From Bradyrhizobium sp. CB82 (GTDB lineage Bacteria; Pseudomonadota; Alphaproteobacteria; Rhizobiales; Xanthobacteraceae), in the NCBI RefSeq assembly GCF_029714405.1, contig NZ_CP121650.1, positions 4,593,001-4,657,000 on the forward strand: a DNA stretch of 64,000 nt, given 5' to 3'. The notes below the pieces were generated by a model. It saw nothing but the letters and a program-made list of their open reading frames with translations. It was not told the DNA's origin and searched no databases. The stretch's first letter is position 1. Each line of letters starts with the position of its first letter. Below, in pieces: positions 18,699-25,938 of this stretch. The translations under genes were made by a program, and so were the position numbers.

Positions 18699-18884
18699 CT
18701 ATTGGCTGCTTTCCCAGATCAGGACCAACCCGAACCCGGCCATGGCCGCGCCGTAGCCGGCCCATTGCAGCTGGTTGACCATGAAGCTCGACCGCGGCCA
18801 TGGAAACGTGCCAGTGCCCTGTCCGATCCAGATCAGGCCGATGGCAGTCGCAAACAGGCCTGCGATCAGCAGAAATCTGCGCAT
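18699..18884 (-). CDS. Small two-helix membrane protein
   Basis: A 61-residue protein with two hydrophobic segments (FLLIAGLFATAIGLIWIG and the C-terminal WAGYGAAMAGFGLVLIW). The ATG at 18884 is preceded by GGGAGG at good spacing; a longer in-frame start at 18995 lacks this. It lies directly upstream of the SDR gene and probably shares its mRNA. Function unknown. Confidence 0.7.
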   Translation of the reverse strand: MRRFLLIAGLFATAIGLIWIGQGTGTFPWPRSSFMVNQLQWAGYGAAMAGFGLVLIWESSQ

Positions 18885-19030
18885 GCGTCCCTCCCGTCGG
18901 TCTGCTTCTGTCGCGCCGCAACATCGACAATGCCGGCGGTCGCAAACAACTTGGGGCCAGACTAGCCGTAGCTTTGGTGCGGATACAATGGCCACCGGGC
19001 TGACGGAGGGGCGAGGAGAGGGATGCTGTC

Positions 19031-19207
19031 ATGTCCTTTCGCAGGGCAGGCGTCGGGCTCGCGCTCGCGATCGCGTTGACCGCGATCTATGCGGTCTGGC
19101 TGCGAAGAGCGGATCTGCGCGCCTTCGATCCGGCCGGGACGGCATGGCTCGAGACGGCGATATGGCGCAACGACTATGACAAGCGCCACGCCGGGCTGTT
19201 CTATTGA
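19031..19207 (+). CDS. Small membrane-anchored protein, 58 residues
   Basis: A 58-residue ORF with one N-terminal membrane segment (VGLALAIALTAIYAVWL) and a charged tail ending NDYDKRHAGLFY. A purine-rich stretch (GGAGAGGG) precedes the ATG, and a terminator follows 11 bases after the stop, so it looks like a complete small gene. Function unknown. It is divergent from the SDR operon. Confidence 0.6.
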   Translation: MSFRRAGVGLALAIALTAIYAVWLRRADLRAFDPAGTAWLETAIWRNDYDKRHAGLFY

Positions 19208-19217
19208 GTGAGCAACG

Positions 19218-19245
19218 AAAAAGCCCCGTCGATGCCGGGGCTTTT
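19218..19245. terminator. Bidirectional terminator
   Basis: AAAAGCCCCG and CGGGGCTTTT surround a short centre. It serves the small plus-strand gene ending at 19207 and the minus-strand beta-barrel ending at 19268. Confidence 0.85.
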
Positions 19246-19267
19246 GAAGTCAATGTCGAATCTCAGA

Positions 19268-20029
19268 TCAGTACTTGGCGACGACCGGGCCACCCCAGTT
19301 GAAGCGGTAGACCAGCTCGCTGCGCACGCTGTGCTCGCGCAGCTTCTGAGTCTGGGTAGCGCCCGTCAGCCCGCCACCAAAGAAGGTGATGTCAGTGTTG
19401 GCGCGGTCAAACTCCGAGTAACGATACTCGGTCTTCCAGAACAGGCCGGGGAGGAAGCTGGTCAAAGCATACTCGTCGCCGGTGCCGATGAACCAGCCGC
19501 CCTTCGTGAAGCCAGACGTCGAAACGGCCGGAGCTCCAAGGAAGCTATAGTCCGTGCCCTTCCAATGGCCCTGCGTGTAACCGCCGGAGACGTAGGTCAG
19601 CAACTGCGGGAGGACCAGATAGCCGACGCGGCCGCCCACAGCCCACTGCCAGTCTTGCTTCTGCTGACCGGCAAAGCCACCGAGAGTGGAGTGGTCGCCG
19701 TGCACGTCCATGAAGTCATAATCGGCGAACGCGCCAAAGACCCAGTTCTGGTACTGGTAGTCGCAGCCGCCCTGGACCGTGCCGAACCAGCCGCGTGCAC
19801 CACCGGTGATGTTGGGATCAAGCACAGCGCCGGTCGCGGTGACGAAATCGTTGTAGTCGTTGTTGGTCATCGCGCCGCCGCCGCCGGCGCCGAGATAGCA
19901 GCCGGTCCAGCTGGTGACCGGAGCTGCAACCACCGGAGCCTTGGTGTAGGGCCGGGCACCCAGGTCAGCCGCCGAAGCTGCGCTCGTCATCGCCATGACC
20001 GCCGTCAGAGCGAGTACAATCTTGTTCAT
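19268..20029 (-). CDS. Outer-membrane beta-barrel (Omp25/31 type), second
   Basis: A 253-residue porin-like barrel with a signal peptide (cleavage near ASA-ADLGA at residue 21). The mature start repeats the pattern of the other barrel (ARPYTKAP, SWTGCYLGAGGG), and the protein ends in a terminal strand (RFNWGGPVVAKY). The ATG at 20029 has GGGGATTTGG upstream; a TTG two codons earlier is less likely. Its 222-base upstream region, shared with the parE 3' side, shows no further gene. Confidence 0.9.
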   Translation of the reverse strand: MNKIVLALTAVMAMTSAASAADLGARPYTKAPVVAAPVTSWTGCYLGAGGGGAMTNNDYNDFVTATGAVLDPNITGGARGWFGTVQGGCDYQYQNWVFGAFADYDFMDVHGDHSTLGGFAGQQKQDWQWAVGGRVGYLVLPQLLTYVSGGYTQGHWKGTDYSFLGAPAVSTSGFTKGGWFIGTGDEYALTSFLPGLFWKTEYRYSEFDRANTDITFFGGGLTGATQTQKLREHSVRSELVYRFNWGGPVVAKY

Positions 20030-20251
20030 ATCCAAATCCCCAAGTTCCGGTCTGTGTCCAACAGGCGCGAGCGCACTGAATTCCGTTCAACTGATGCCCG
20101 AACTATAGCTGGTTCCCAGCGAAAAGCTGTTGCCGGTCAGACACAATCACCCGAAAACGCTCCGCAGTTGTACGGAAGACACACCTCAGCCAGCGGCTGG
20201 CGCCGACCGAAATTACTATTTGATATGAACTGCTTAGAGGTGGCGTTGGAC

Positions 20252-22297
20252 TCACACGTCCAGCATGTCTTCGCTGGCGAATTCGGCCTTGTCCGAAATG
20301 AAGGCAAACCGTGCCTCCGCTTTGGTGCCCATCAGTCGCTCGACCGAATCGGCCGTGGTGTCGCGGTCGTCGGCGAGCAGGACCACCTTGAGCAGCGTCC
20401 GCCGCGCCGGGTCCATGGTGGTTTCCTTGAGCTGCGCCGGCATCATCTCGCCAAGGCCTTTGAAGCGGTTCACCTCGACCTTGGCGTTGGCGTTGAATTC
20501 GCTCTTGAGCAGCGCCTCCTTGTGTGCGTCGTCGCGGGCGTAGACCGACTTGGAACCGTGCGTCAGCTTGTAGAGCGGCGGCACCGCCAGGAAGAGGTGG
20601 CCCTCGTCGATCAGCCGCGGCATCTGCCGGTAGAAGAAAGTGATCAGCAGCGAAGCGATATGGGCGCCGTCGACGTCGGCATCGGTCATGATGATGATTC
20701 GCTGATAGCGCAGATCCTCTTCGCGATATTGCGCGAGCGTGCCGGAGCCGATCGCCTGCACGAGGTCGGCGAGTTGGGTGTTCGCCGTCAGCTTGTCCTT
20801 GCCGGCAGAGGCGACGTTGAGGATCTTGCCGCGAAGCGGCAGCACGGCCTGGGTCTTGCGATCGCGCGCCTGCTTGGCGCTGCCGCCGGCCGAGTCGCCC
20901 TCCACGATGAAGAGCTCGGAGCCTTCCGTTCCCGCGTCGGTGCAGTCGGCGAGCTTGCCGGGCAGGCGCAGCTTCTTGCCGGCGGTCTTGCGCGCGGTCT
21001 CTTTCTCCTGGCGGCGGCGCAGTCGCTCCTCGGCGCGATCGATCACGAAATCGAGCAGCCGGTTGGCCTGGTTCGGATTGCCGGAGAGCCAATGGTCGAA
21101 CGGGTCCTTCATCGCCTGCTCGACGATGCGCTGGGCCTCGGCAGTGGCGAGACGATCCTTGGTCTGGCCCTGGAATTCAGGCTCGCGCACGAACACCGAG
21201 AGCATGACGGCCGCGCCCACCATCACGTCTTCCGAGGTGACCGAGGCCGCGCGCTTGCCCTGGCCGACGCGCTCGGCGTGGTCCTTCAGGCCGCGCAGCA
21301 GCGCGCTGCGCAAGCCGGATTCGTGCGTGCCGCCATCGGGCGTCGGCACGGTGTTGGTGTAGGAGGACAGGAAGCCGTCGGCGTCCGCAGTCCACGCCAC
21401 GGCCCATTCGCAGGCGCCGTGCGCGCCGTTGCGGCCGGACTTTCCGGAGAAGATGTCGGGATGCACCAGCGTGTCGGCGTGGATCGCGGCGGCGAGATAA
21501 TCCTTCAAGCCGCCGGGGAAGTGGAACGTCGCTTCCGGCGGCACGTCCTCGACGCCCTTCAAGAGCTCGGGCGCGCAATTCCAGCGAATCTCGACGCCGC
21601 CGAACAGATACGCCTTCGAACGCGTCATCTTGAACAGGCGCTGGGGTTTGAACGCAGCCTTGGCGCCGAAGATGTCGGTATCCGGCTTGAAGCGCACACG
21701 CGTGCCGCGGCGGTTGTTGACCTTGCCGAGATCCTCGATCTTGCCCTTCGGGTGCCCGCGCTCGAACGTCATGCGATAGAGCTTCTGGCTGCGCGCAACC
21801 TCGACCTCGAGGCGCGAGGAGAGGGCGTTGACGACGGAGATGCCGACGCCATGCAGACCGCCCGAGGTCTCATAGACCTTGGAGTCGAACTTGCCGCCCG
21901 AATGCAGCGTGCACATGATGACTTCGAGCGCCGACTTCTTCGGAAACTTCGGATGCGGGTCGACAGGGATGCCGCGGCCGTTGTCGGTGACGGTGAGAAA
22001 ACCGTCCGCGCTCAGATCGACCTCGATGAAGGTCGCGTGCCCGGCGAGTGCCTCGTCCATCGAGTTGTCGATGACTTCAGCGAACAGGTGATGCAGCGCC
22101 TTCTCGTCGGTGCCGCCGATATACATGCCGGGACGGCGCCGGACCGGTTCCAGACCCTCCAGCACCTCGATGTCGGCCGCGGTGTAGTCGGCCTCGCCAC
22201 CGCTCGCGCGCGAGGCTGCCTTGGCGGGCGCGCGGGGCTTCGGCTCATCGGCGCCGAACAGGTCGTCTTTTACTTTGGTTTTCAACTGCTTGGACAT
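20252..22297 (-). CDS. parE: DNA topoisomerase IV subunit B
   Basis: A 681-residue GHKL-type ATPase subunit of topoisomerase IV, which unlinks daughter chromosomes with ParC. The ATPase domain has EVIDNSMDEALAGHA, the DNGRGIPVD motif and TSGGLHGVGISVVNALS. The TOPRIM domain has EGDSAGGSAKQARDR, PLRGKILNV and DADVDGAHI. The length and the replacement of the gyrase PLPGKLADC-type context by LPGKLADCTD/GRDRKTQAVLPLRG-like spacing fit ParE rather than GyrB, which is normally longer (about 800). The gene is divergent from dedA. Confidence 0.95.
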   Translation of the reverse strand: MSKQLKTKVKDDLFGADEPKPRAPAKAASRASGGEADYTAADIEVLEGLEPVRRRPGMYIGGTDEKALHHLFAEVIDNSMDEALAGHATFIEVDLSADGFLTVTDNGRGIPVDPHPKFPKKSALEVIMCTLHSGGKFDSKVYETSGGLHGVGISVVNALSSRLEVEVARSQKLYRMTFERGHPKGKIEDLGKVNNRRGTRVRFKPDTDIFGAKAAFKPQRLFKMTRSKAYLFGGVEIRWNCAPELLKGVEDVPPEATFHFPGGLKDYLAAAIHADTLVHPDIFSGKSGRNGAHGACEWAVAWTADADGFLSSYTNTVPTPDGGTHESGLRSALLRGLKDHAERVGQGKRAASVTSEDVMVGAAVMLSVFVREPEFQGQTKDRLATAEAQRIVEQAMKDPFDHWLSGNPNQANRLLDFVIDRAEERLRRRQEKETARKTAGKKLRLPGKLADCTDAGTEGSELFIVEGDSAGGSAKQARDRKTQAVLPLRGKILNVASAGKDKLTANTQLADLVQAIGSGTLAQYREEDLRYQRIIIMTDADVDGAHIASLLITFFYRQMPRLIDEGHLFLAVPPLYKLTHGSKSVYARDDAHKEALLKSEFNANAKVEVNRFKGLGEMMPAQLKETTMDPARRTLLKVVLLADDRDTTADSVERLMGTKAEARFAFISDKAEFASEDMLDV

Positions 22298-22570
22298 ATA
22301 TCTTGATGCGTTTTGAGGGCCGCGGAGGCGGCGAATCGGTTAGTCCGACTATGCCACGGCTGGCCTGAAAAAGTGACCTTCGGCCGGTCGCCGGTGTCGT
22401 TGCGAGCCAATCCCGGCGATTTTACGCCGCCCCAGCCCTTTGTTCCCGGCAATTTGACTTCATGGCCCGTACCGAGCCGGTCTTTGTGACTTGATGTCAC
22501 GCAAGGCGTTGGCTTACCAGTCATTTTCACGATCACGGACGCGCGGCGGGGCGGGGAAGGCATTTTTGGC

Positions 22571-23101
22571 ATGGAGCAATATGCGAACGCGCTGGCGGAG
22601 TTCGTGCGCGTTCATCAGGTCTGGGCAGCACCGATCGTGTTCCTTTTGGCATTCGGTGAATCGCTCGCCTTCATCTCGCTTCTGATCCCGGCCTGGGGTG
22701 CTCTGGTTGCGATCGGCGCCCTGATCGGGGTGAGCGGCATCAGTTTCTATCCGGTCTGGATTGCGGGTGCGATCGGGGCGGCGCTCGGCGACTGGGTCTC
22801 CTACTGGTTCGGCTTCCGCTACAAGGAGCAGGTCGCGCAGATGTGGCCGTTGTCGCGCTATCCGGAGATCCTGCCGCGCGGCGAAGCCTTCGTCAGGAGC
22901 TGGGGCGTGCCGAGCATCTTCATCGGCCGCTTCTTTGGCCCCTTGCGCGCCTCCGTGCCGCTCGCCGCCGGCATTTTCGAGATGCCGTATTGGAGCTTTC
23001 AGGCCGCCAATTTCGTCTCGGCACTGGTCTGGGCGGCGGCGCTGCTGTTGTTCGGCGACGTGATGGCCAGGATCATGGAGTGGATTTTGCGCCTGGTGTG
23101 A
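22571..23101 (+). CDS. DedA-family membrane protein
   Basis: A 176-residue member of the DedA/Tvp38 (SNARE-associated) family, with four or five membrane segments. The family-typical motif is present: FGFRYKEQ, then the conserved FIGRFFGPLRASVPLAAGIFEM helix with the paired Arg residues, and GAIGAALGDWVSYW earlier. Members of this family act as flippases for undecaprenyl phosphate or phosphatidylethanolamine in other bacteria; the substrate here is unknown. Confidence 0.92.
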   Translation: MEQYANALAEFVRVHQVWAAPIVFLLAFGESLAFISLLIPAWGALVAIGALIGVSGISFYPVWIAGAIGAALGDWVSYWFGFRYKEQVAQMWPLSRYPEILPRGEAFVRSWGVPSIFIGRFFGPLRASVPLAAGIFEMPYWSFQAANFVSALVWAAALLLFGDVMARIMEWILRLV

Positions 23102-23113
23102 CGGTGTCAAACC

Positions 23114-23142
23114 TTGACGCCGGGACTGCATGGTCTTATAGC
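23114..23142 (+). promoter_or_regulatory. Predicted sigma-70 promoter for the Arg leader
   Basis: TTGACG and TATAGC separated by exactly 17 bases. The expected transcript start falls at or within a few bases of the ATG at 23151, so the leader ORF would be leaderless or nearly so. Confidence 0.6.
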
Positions 23143-23150
23143 CGCGCGCC

Positions 23151-23228
23151 ATGATCAACGCCGCGACCATTCCGTTCGCCCGTCGCCGCCGCCGCTCTTT
23201 CGCGGTTTGGGCGGTCGATCGCGTTTGA
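23151..23228 (+). CDS. Arg-rich leader peptide (candidate)
   Basis: A 25-residue ORF directly after the predicted promoter. It contains five consecutive Arg codons (CGT then CGC four times, residues 11-15 in PFARRRRRSF). It precedes paiB-like and argC, an arginine biosynthesis gene, so it may sense charged tRNA-Arg as an attenuation leader. A weak hairpin (GCCGC/GCGGC, about 23242-23263) and a CGGCGGC stretch near 23294, complementary to the Arg codons, lie downstream. I see no strong U-tract, so control could be translational instead. Inference only. Confidence 0.45.
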   Translation: MINAATIPFARRRRRSFAVWAVDRV

Positions 23229-23327
23229 GATCATCGTCTTTGCCGCTGGATCCAATCCGCGGCATTCTCTCTCCTGTCAGCGCGATCTGATCCGGCGGCC
23301 CCCCAAGAGGCCCAGCAGGAGACCGAG

Positions 23328-24008
23328 ATGTACACGCCACCCCTTTTCAAGCAGGACCGCGCCGCGAGCCTCAAATTCGCGGAGGAGCGCGGGTTCGGCA
23401 CCATGTGCGCCTTCGACGGCAAAAAGCCGGTCGCGTCCTCGCTGCCGTTCTATCTGACCTATGCCGATGACGGCACGCCGCAGGCCGCCTTTCATGCTGC
23501 CCGTCACAATCCGCTGGTAAAGCTCGCGGACGGGTCCACGTCGTGGCTGCTCGCGATCAATGGTCCGGAAGCCTATGTATCGCCGGACTGGTACGTCTCG
23601 CCGGACCAGGTGCCGACCTGGCTCTACCAGTCGGTGCATCTGACCGGGCCGGTGCGGGTCTTGTCGGACGCGGAGCTCGCGGTGCAGATCGACACGCTCA
23701 GCGCCAAGTTCGAGGACTGGCTCAAGCCGAAGAAGCCCTGGACCTCGGCGAAGATGACGGCGGGGCGACTCGAGTCGATGAAGAAGGCGATCGTTGGCCT
23801 GGTCATGACGGTTGAAGAGGTCGAAGGCAGTTTCAAGCTCAACCAGCACAAGTCCGAAGCCGACTATGCCGCGATCGCCAATGCGCTCGGCGATGGCGAT
23901 GCCGACGCGAAAGCGATTTCACAATTGATGCGACAGACCCGGCCGCAAGTCTTCACTGATCAAGCCTTTGCAGATGACACGACCAAGCTCGAAAGGAGCG
24001 CGACATGA
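23328..24008 (+). CDS. PaiB-family FMN-binding protein
   Basis: A 226-residue protein of the PaiB family (FMN-binding split-barrel fold, annotated as negative transcriptional regulator). The start MYTPPLFKQDR and the segments ASSLPFYLTY, HAARHNPL and YVSPDWY are characteristic, as is the C-terminal VEGSFKLNQHKS. In Bacillus PaiB represses protease and sporulation genes; in proteobacteria the role is unclear and an oxidoreductase function is possible. GGAGACCGAG precedes the ATG. The stop overlaps the argC start by 4 bases, so the two genes are translated together. Confidence 0.88.
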   Translation: MYTPPLFKQDRAASLKFAEERGFGTMCAFDGKKPVASSLPFYLTYADDGTPQAAFHAARHNPLVKLADGSTSWLLAINGPEAYVSPDWYVSPDQVPTWLYQSVHLTGPVRVLSDAELAVQIDTLSAKFEDWLKPKKPWTSAKMTAGRLESMKKAIVGLVMTVEEVEGSFKLNQHKSEADYAAIANALGDGDADAKAISQLMRQTRPQVFTDQAFADDTTKLERSAT

Positions 24009-24988
24009 GCCTCGCTGAGACCAAAAAAGCCCCGGATGCCGGTGCTGCCACCAAGAAGCCGGTCGTCTTCGTCGACGGCGGCTCCGGCACGACCGGCCTC
24101 GGCATCAACGAGCGGCTCAAGCTGCAAGGCGACGTCGCGGTGAAGACGCTTCCCGACGACAAGCGCAAGGATCCGGCGGCCAAGAAGGCGCTGATGGAGG
24201 AGGTCGATCTCGTCATCCTCTGCCTGCCCGATGACGCCGCCAAGGAGACGGTCGCGCTCGTCGACAGCATGGGCGCCTCGGCGCCGAAAGTGCTTGACGC
24301 TTCGACCGCGTACCGCGTTGCGCCCGACTGGGCTTACGGCTTTCCCGAGCTCACGCCCGATCAGGCCGACAAGATCAAGGCCGCGAAAAAGGTCTCCAAT
24401 CCCGGCTGCTATCCGACCGGCGCGATTGCGCTATTGCGGCCGATCGTCGATGCCGGCCTGCTCCCGCAAGACTATCCCGTCACCGTCAATGCGGTGAGCG
24501 GCTATTCCGGTGGCGGCAAGTCGATGATCGCGAGCTTTGAAGACGGCAGCGCGCCGTCCTTCGAGCTCTACGGCCTCGGCTTCGAGCACAAGCATCTGCC
24601 GGAGATGCAGCTCTATTCGAACCTGACGCGGCGGCCGATCTTCATCCCCTCCGTCGGCAACTACCGGCAGGGAATGCTGGTCTCAGTGCCGCTCCAGCTC
24701 GACACGCTGCCGGGCAAGCCTGATGGCGCTGATCTTCGGGTCGCGCTTGCACAGCGTTATGCAGGCTCGAAATACGTCTCGGTGATGCCGCTTCAGAACG
24801 AGGCAACCAGGAGCGGCCGGCTCGAGCCGGAGGCGCTCAACGAGACCAACACGCTCGAGCTCTACGTCTTCGCCAGCGACAAGTATCACCAGGCGGTGCT
24901 GGTCGCGCGTCTGGACAATCTCGGCAAGGGCGCCTCGGGCGCCGCCGTGCAGAACATGCGGCTGATGCTGGGATTGCCGGAGGAGTAG
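24005..24988 (+). CDS. argC: N-acetyl-gamma-glutamyl-phosphate reductase
   Basis: Third enzyme of arginine biosynthesis, reducing N-acetylglutamyl phosphate with NADPH. The 327-residue protein belongs to the shorter type-2 ArgC group. It has the dinucleotide motif VDGGSGTTGLGI and the catalytic Cys in VSNPGCYPTGA (about residue 135), then AVSGYSGGGKSMI. The ATG sits in the stop of the PaiB-like gene (ATGA). The Arg-rich leader ORF at 23151 may control both. Confidence 0.94.
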   Translation: MSLAETKKAPDAGAATKKPVVFVDGGSGTTGLGINERLKLQGDVAVKTLPDDKRKDPAAKKALMEEVDLVILCLPDDAAKETVALVDSMGASAPKVLDASTAYRVAPDWAYGFPELTPDQADKIKAAKKVSNPGCYPTGAIALLRPIVDAGLLPQDYPVTVNAVSGYSGGGKSMIASFEDGSAPSFELYGLGFEHKHLPEMQLYSNLTRRPIFIPSVGNYRQGMLVSVPLQLDTLPGKPDGADLRVALAQRYAGSKYVSVMPLQNEATRSGRLEPEALNETNTLELYVFASDKYHQAVLVARLDNLGKGASGAAVQNMRLMLGLPEE

Positions 24989-24994
24989 GGCGCG

Positions 24995-25050
24995 CTCGTG
25001 CCCCGGACGCAGCGCAGCGTGAAACGATGCGCTGCAGAGCCGGGGCCCAG
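24995..25050. repeat. Intergenic palindromic repeat, family A copy 2
   Basis: An imperfect hairpin unit: CTCGTGCCCCGGACGCAG, a short centre, then GCTGCAGAGCCGGGGCCCA. It begins 7 bases after argC and ends where the GIY-YIG remnant begins. The copy at 25418-25473 matches it in inverted orientation. Confidence 0.75.
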
Positions 25051-25352
25051 TCAGGTCGCCAAGGAGTTCAGATCCTTCGTCAGATCACGCCAAGTTGGAT
25101 TGAGCTTCTCTATCAGCCGGAGCTTTCAGGCGCGCCGCCAACGCTTCAAGCAATGCTCGCGGGCCCGCGCGTCGAGGATGGATGCGTACGTTTCGAAATA
25201 GACGAGCAGGGTCACGTCGTACTGTCGGGAAAATCCTGGAACGAGCCTGGCCTTATGCTCGACCATTCGGCGGGCGAGGTCGTTGGTGACCCCGACATAG
25301 AGTGTGCCATTCGTTTGCTCGCGAGGATGTAGACGAAAAAGCATGTCTGCAT
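25051..25352 (-). pseudogene. GIY-YIG endonuclease remnant
   Basis: Reads as a small UvrC-N-terminal-like GIY-YIG protein with two lesions. From ATG 25352 the frame gives FFVYILASKR, then needs one extra base near 25313-25316 to continue as NGTLYVGVTNDLARRMVEHK and GFSRQYDVTLLVYFE. At the usual WRRAW motif the second Trp codon is TGA (25129 region), after which the frame continues in family style (KLRLIEKLNPTWRDL) to a TGA at 25051. The catalytic GIY/YIG pair would be VYIL/YVGV here. Inverted family A repeats flank it on both sides. Confidence 0.8.
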
Positions 25353-25417
25353 GGAGAAGACGCCGGCGGCCCGTTACTACCTAACGTTACATATTTCGGC
25401 GGTGCTGCCAACGTCTC

Positions 25418-25473
25418 TGGGTCCCGGCTCTGCGGCGCATCACTGGCGTGCTGCGCCGCGTCCGGGACACGAG
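25418..25473. repeat. Intergenic palindromic repeat, family A copy 3
   Basis: TGGGTCCCGGCTCTGCGGCG to CGCGTCCGGGACACGAG, the reverse complement of the unit at 24995-25050 with a few substitutions. It ends one base before the stop of the MAPEG gene. Confidence 0.75.
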
Positions 25474-25474
25474 A

Positions 25475-25873
25475 TCAAACCACCTTGAATATCGCCAGCG
25501 CCAGCACGGCTTGGGCGAGGAAGCCGACGGTGAAGGCCAGCGTGCGGAACACCGGCAGGCCAAGCGAGTACACGATCAGATGCGCGACGCGGGCCCAGAA
25601 ATAGACGGCGCAGGCCAGCACCGTCCATTTGCTCGAGTAGTCGATCGCGTTCAGGATCAGCACCAGCGGCGCGAAGATCACGAGGTTCTCGACCGCATTG
25701 TCGTGCGCGAACATCAGCCGCGTCGCCCATTCGGCATGCGGCTTGTCGTTGCGGGACGGGTTGGCCATGGCGCCCGAAAGGCCGCGAACCTGGCAGCGGT
25801 TGATGATGTAGGGGATCCAGAGGATGCCGGTCAGGATCACCGTCAAGGTCAGCCAGAACAATTCGCGCGTCAT
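25475..25873 (-). CDS. MAPEG-family membrane protein
   Basis: A 132-residue protein with four membrane helices, of the MAPEG superfamily (membrane-associated proteins in eicosanoid and glutathione metabolism). Typical segments are AHDNAVENLVIFAPLVLI and ARVAHLIVYSLGLPVFRTLAF. Eukaryotic relatives are glutathione transferases; bacterial members of this size are mostly uncharacterised. It lies 65 bases downstream of phaC (same strand) and could be read from the same transcript. Confidence 0.88.
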   Translation of the reverse strand: MTRELFWLTLTVILTGILWIPYIINRCQVRGLSGAMANPSRNDKPHAEWATRLMFAHDNAVENLVIFAPLVLILNAIDYSSKWTVLACAVYFWARVAHLIVYSLGLPVFRTLAFTVGFLAQAVLALAIFKVV

Positions 25874-25938
25874 AGTCCGATCCCCACTTTGTTCGCCGTG
25901 CTAAACAGGGAGCTTATACAAAAGCGCGAGAGATTCCG

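Noticed and set aside
19208..22306. Very long plus-strand open frame (about 1030 codons) opposite the beta-barrel and parE
   Set aside because: It is antisense to two clear genes and results from GC-rich codon bias; the translation has no recognisable domain and parE is certain.
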